A stretch of DNA of 7,307 bases from Clostridia bacterium. GTDB lineage: Bacteria; Bacillota; Clostridia; Oscillospirales; Acutalibacteraceae. Location: contig CAAFXF010000023.1 of the NCBI GenBank assembly GCA_900766895.1, positions 1-7,307 on the forward strand, read 5' to 3'. Positions 5,603 through 7,307 of the stretch are shown here, one piece after another. How positions within the stretch are numbered: the stretch's first letter is position 1; the number at the start of each line of letters is the position of its first letter. Under the pieces are notes generated by a model. That model was not told the origin of the DNA. It did not search any database and was given only the letters and a program-made list of their open reading frames with translations. The translations under genes were made by a program, and so were the position numbers.

Positions 5603-6421
5603 TTAGTTAAACATATATCCGTATTTGTGCTTTTGGTTATATAAAAGCTTTTTTGCTCTTGCAATGATTTCAGCAGAGTAGTAGTCCCTGATTTCATCAA
5701 AAGCATTTTCTATATCGGCATTTGTGAACGACAGCTTTAATTGGTCGCCATAGAGCTTTGTTGCCGCCTCCATTTGTGTATCAAAATCATTGCTAAAGGG
5801 CTTTGCTTTGATTTTTTCAATACCTTTGTAAATATCTAAATCCAACGGAAAATCATATGTCGTATCGGCGAATAATGACAATCCGAAATCAAAGTACGGG
5901 CAAAATCTATACTCGTTCGTTTCATCATTAAGAATAAAGGCAATATTGTTTGTGTGTCTGTCCTCGTTTAGAAAAAATGCGTCAAGCTCAAGCATCATAG
6001 TAATGTATGCGCCGACATTTTTTAGGTTAGTGACATTTTCAATAAAATCTACTGTATGCTTGATTTTGTCTTCGGGTGTGTCATACTTTAACAGCTCCTT
6101 TGCCATTGAATTTGTAAGCCAGCTTTTTGACAAATGCTCAAGAGTAACAATGCTTTCGTTTTTGCCCTTAAAATTCTTTGAATAACATCCGTTGAGTGTT
6201 CTGTCGTTAAAATCTATTTTGATTGGATGATAAATTACAAAATCCGTAACATTGGATTTTTGCAGTAGCTTTGAAATAACAACCTCGCACAGTGCCTCAT
6301 AGCCCATGTGGTCAGCCTTGTACCACAAATTATCAACAAGCCATTTTTGCTGATTGCCCTTTGATGATGTTGCTTTTGTGTCTATCAAATCATATCCGTC
6401 AAGATTTATTGTGTTAATCAA
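5603..6421 (-). CDS. HipA/HipT-like serine/threonine kinase, probable toxin (272 aa)
   Basis: Kinases of this family stop growth by phosphorylating a translation factor (HipA: glutamyl-tRNA synthetase; HipT: tryptophanyl-tRNA synthetase); the target here is unknown. Residues 18-26 (TSSKGNQQK) match the HipA Gly-rich loop SVAGAQEK, so S19/S20 would correspond to the autophosphorylated HipA Ser150. WYKAD (33-37) supplies the ATP lysine K35. NEDRHTNN (152-159) is the catalytic loop with D154 and N159. YFDFG (176-180) carries the metal-binding D178. HipA N-subdomain 1 is absent, as in HipT. The start is TTG at 6421, set by AGGAGG 8 nt upstream (6430-6435) and by a 4-nt TTGA overlap with the upstream antitoxin-like gene, implying coupled translation. 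Activity is inferred only. Confidence 0.85.
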   Translation of the reverse strand: MINTINLDGYDLIDTKATSSKGNQQKWLVDNLWYKADHMGYEALCEVVISKLLQKSNVTDFVIYHPIKIDFNDRTLNGCYSKNFKGKNESIVTLEHLSKSWLTNSMAKELLKYDTPEDKIKHTVDFIENVTNLKNVGAYITMMLELDAFFLNEDRHTNNIAFILNDETNEYRFCPYFDFGLSLFADTTYDFPLDLDIYKGIEKIKAKPFSNDFDTQMEAATKLYGDQLKLSFTNADIENAFDEIRDYYSAEIIARAKKLLYNQKHKYGYMFN

Positions 6422-6984
6422 AATGCCATCCTCCTTTTTCTATATGTGAATTTTAGATATTGATTATCCTCGGCTGTTCGCCCATTCGTTTTTTCGACAA
6501 TTTGAATTGGGTCGTAGCTGTCAACACCTATTCTGCTTAAAACAATTCTTCGCATTGCTCTTGCCTTTGGCAAGCATCTGTCTGCAAGAAAGTCTTCATA
6601 TTCCTGCCAGGTAGGATTCTCATTAACTCCAAAGGCTCTTTTCATAATATCGTTTGTGCGATTGATAATTTTTATTTTTTCATGCATATAATCAACATAT
6701 ATTTCTGTGCATACCTTCTGTTTATACATAAAATCTATTCGCATAGTATAATCATCATTCAACGGTTTGTTAAGATATTTTGAAATTGTTTGACGGCTTA
6801 CGCCAAAATGTTCGGCAATTTCCTTTGTGGTTTTTCCTTGCTGTTGCATTTTGATAATTTTTTCAATATCGTTTTTGCTTAACGCTTTCTTTCTGCCTGA
6901 AGCAAGCCTGCCGGCAATTTTACGCAGTTCCGCTTCATCATCAGTACCAAAAAGTTCAAAGCACAGTTTTTTATAATCTGTCAT
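6418..6984 (-). CDS. HTH protein fused to a HipS/HipA-N1-like domain, probable antitoxin and autorepressor (188 aa)
   Basis: Residues 1-35 form a charged N-terminus. Residues 36-73 are a resolvase/Hin-like helix-turn-helix (LSKNDIEKIIKMQQQG, then KTTKEIAEHFGVSRQTISKYL). After a short linker, residues 78-180 form a second domain: MYKQKVCTEIYVDY strands, RAFGVNENPTWQEYEDFLADR, a basic helix, and YDPIQIVEKTNGRTAEDN. The order and spacing of this domain recall HipA N-subdomain 1 (...FFDNLLPDS...PFDLLSEIGRDSVGA...), which in HipBST systems is the separate antitoxin HipS. I infer that the protein merges HipB (DNA binding) with HipS (kinase inhibition). AAGGAG precedes the ATG. The stop overlaps the kinase start by 4 nt. 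It is likely to bind the palindrome at 6999-7029. Confidence 0.83.
   Translation of the reverse strand: MTDYKKLCFELFGTDDEAELRKIAGRLASGRKKALSKNDIEKIIKMQQQGKTTKEIAEHFGVSRQTISKYLNKPLNDDYTMRIDFMYKQKVCTEIYVDYMHEKIKIINRTNDIMKRAFGVNENPTWQEYEDFLADRCLPKARAMRRIVLSRIGVDSYDPIQIVEKTNGRTAEDNQYLKFTYRKRRMAF
6430..6435 (-). promoter_or_regulatory. Ribosome site fixing the TTG start of the kinase
   Basis: The minus strand reads AGGAGG, then 8 nt, then TTG (6421-6419). It lies inside the last codons of the HTH gene (KRRMAF). Such a perfect site before a rare start codon indicates that the kinase is made from TTG, with output probably held below that of the antitoxin by the weak codon. Confidence 0.8.
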
Positions 6985-6998
6985 AGCTTGCTCCTTTC

Positions 6999-7029
6999 AA
7001 TAGTGTAAACTTTCATTCTTTACACTATT
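6999..7029. promoter_or_regulatory. Palindromic operator over the -10 and start of the HTH-kinase operon
   Basis: AATAGTGTAAA (6999-7009) is the exact reverse complement of TTTACACTATT (7019-7029), with a 9-nt spacer. Half-site centres are 20 bp apart, two helical turns, suited to a dimer on one face of DNA. The right half overlaps the -10 box (7027-7032) and the rest covers the predicted start (about 7020), so binding would block RNA polymerase. The likely ligand is the HTH protein encoded directly downstream. Confidence 0.8.
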
Positions 7030-7055
7030 ATATATTATGAGCAATTGTTTGTCAA
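7027..7055 (-). promoter_or_regulatory. Consensus sigma-A promoter of the HTH-kinase operon
   Basis: On the minus strand a perfect TTGACA -35 (7050-7055), a 17-nt spacer and a perfect TATAAT -10 (7027-7032) precede the ATG at 6984. A full-consensus promoter under an overlapping operator is typical of a strong promoter held by autorepression. Confidence 0.92.
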
Positions 7056-7069
7056 CTATACAAAAAGTC

Positions 7070-7104
7070 GAGCCGAGAGGGGTGTTCTCTCGGCTCAAAT
7101 TTTT
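7070..7104. terminator. Bidirectional terminator upstream of the HTH-kinase operon
   Basis: GAGCCGAGAG (7070-7079) pairs perfectly with CTCTCGGCTC (7087-7096) around a 7-nt loop. On the plus strand AAATTTTT follows. On the minus strand the stem is followed by GACTTTTTG, so it can stop transcripts arriving from the right and insulates the operon promoter at 7027-7055. Confidence 0.8.
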
Positions 7105-7228
7105 GTGGATATGTAGTGCAATTTTCGTTAATTTTATGTTTTTAATGTTTTTAGGCGCCCACTGTCGCTTTTTTTCGGGTCTCGAAAGTGGCTTAAATAG
7201 GGCGTTTTGAAATTTTTTAATGCAAAAA
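7105..7228. other. Non-coding spacer with a small hairpin
   Basis: No gene is supported. It holds T-rich runs (TTTTAATGTTTTTAGG), a GGCGCCCACT block near 7154-7163, and a small hairpin TTTCG (7173-7177)/CGAAA (7183-7187). CCACT at 7159-7163 could pair with AGTGG at 7187-7191. The GC-rich blocks stand out from the AT-rich background and may belong to a repeat or RNA structure, but I cannot identify it. Confidence 0.35.
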
Positions 7229-7306
7229 AACACCAACCTCTGAAGCAGCTTCCATCTTGAAACGGTTAAGGGCTTCCTTAGCCTCTGGAACTGTGTTCTT
7301 TGCCAT
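7217..7306 (-). pseudogene. Truncated second copy of the SASP gene (first 26 codons)
   Basis: Bases 7229-7307 equal 3138-3216 at all 79 positions, offset 4091, same strand. The copy holds the ATG (7304-7306) and the first 26 SASP codons up to SEVGV, then diverges into Phe-Leu-His and a TAA at 7217-7219. The DNA-binding C-terminal half, with the GSVGG motif, is missing. The copy's ribosome site would lie beyond the window. Either this is a genuine truncated duplicate, or the window's end is an assembly artefact in which a shared word was joined at a contig edge. Confidence 0.75.
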
Positions 7307-7307
7307 T

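Noticed and set aside
6997..7236. Minus-strand 79-aa frame across the operator, promoter and terminator
   Set aside because: It overlaps a consensus promoter, a palindrome and a terminator and shows no protein features.
1..7307. CRISPR array, tRNA, rRNA, transposase or integrase
   Set aside because: No regularly spaced repeats, no tRNA-like cloverleaf or rRNA sequence and no recombinase motif were seen; the pRiA4b-like gene is only a mobile-element-associated family.

Overview
The window looks like a low-GC, endospore-forming Firmicute of the class Clostridia, probably a gut Oscillospirales/Ruminococcus-type organism. The grounds are an alpha/beta-type small acid-soluble spore protein (SASP), strong AGGAGG-type ribosome sites, TTGACA/TATAAT promoters, AT-rich spacers and family resemblances. 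I assign no species.

Left part (1-1215): a non-coding stretch of strong hairpins that looks like a dispersed intergenic repeat. It is followed on the minus strand by a 207-residue protein resembling a degenerate MreB/actin fold and then a 63-residue acidic protein whose ribosome site lies in a hairpin. A 17-bp perfect inverted repeat (1169-1215) lies between the minus promoter and the promoter of the next, divergent gene.

Middle (1280-4400): a membrane-anchored DUF3048 (YerB-like) protein on the plus strand with a long acidic cytoplasmic N-terminus, a terminator, and the convergent SASP gene. Next come a glyoxalase I remnant (C-terminal end only, with its own terminator still present) and a pRiA4b ORF-3-like protein of mobile-element ancestry. 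The debris and family content suggest an accessory region that has been rearranged.

Right part (4400-7307), all minus strand: a ferredoxin-like 2x[4Fe-4S] protein followed 12 nt later by a small cupin (one operon with a terminator), preceded by a separate two-gene operon. Its first gene is a DNA-binding helix-turn-helix protein whose C-terminal half resembles HipA N-subdomain 1 (the HipS antitoxin of HipBST). Its second gene, overlapping by 4 nt and starting with TTG, is a HipA/HipT-like kinase lacking that subdomain. The operon has a consensus promoter (TTGACA, 17 nt, TATAAT) with an 11-bp perfect palindrome covering the -10 and the predicted transcription start. I read this as an autoregulated HipBS-HipT type toxin-antitoxin module, the most interesting system here.

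The window ends in a 79-bp exact copy of the start of the SASP gene, running into a premature stop. It is either a real truncated duplicate or a contig-end assembly artefact.
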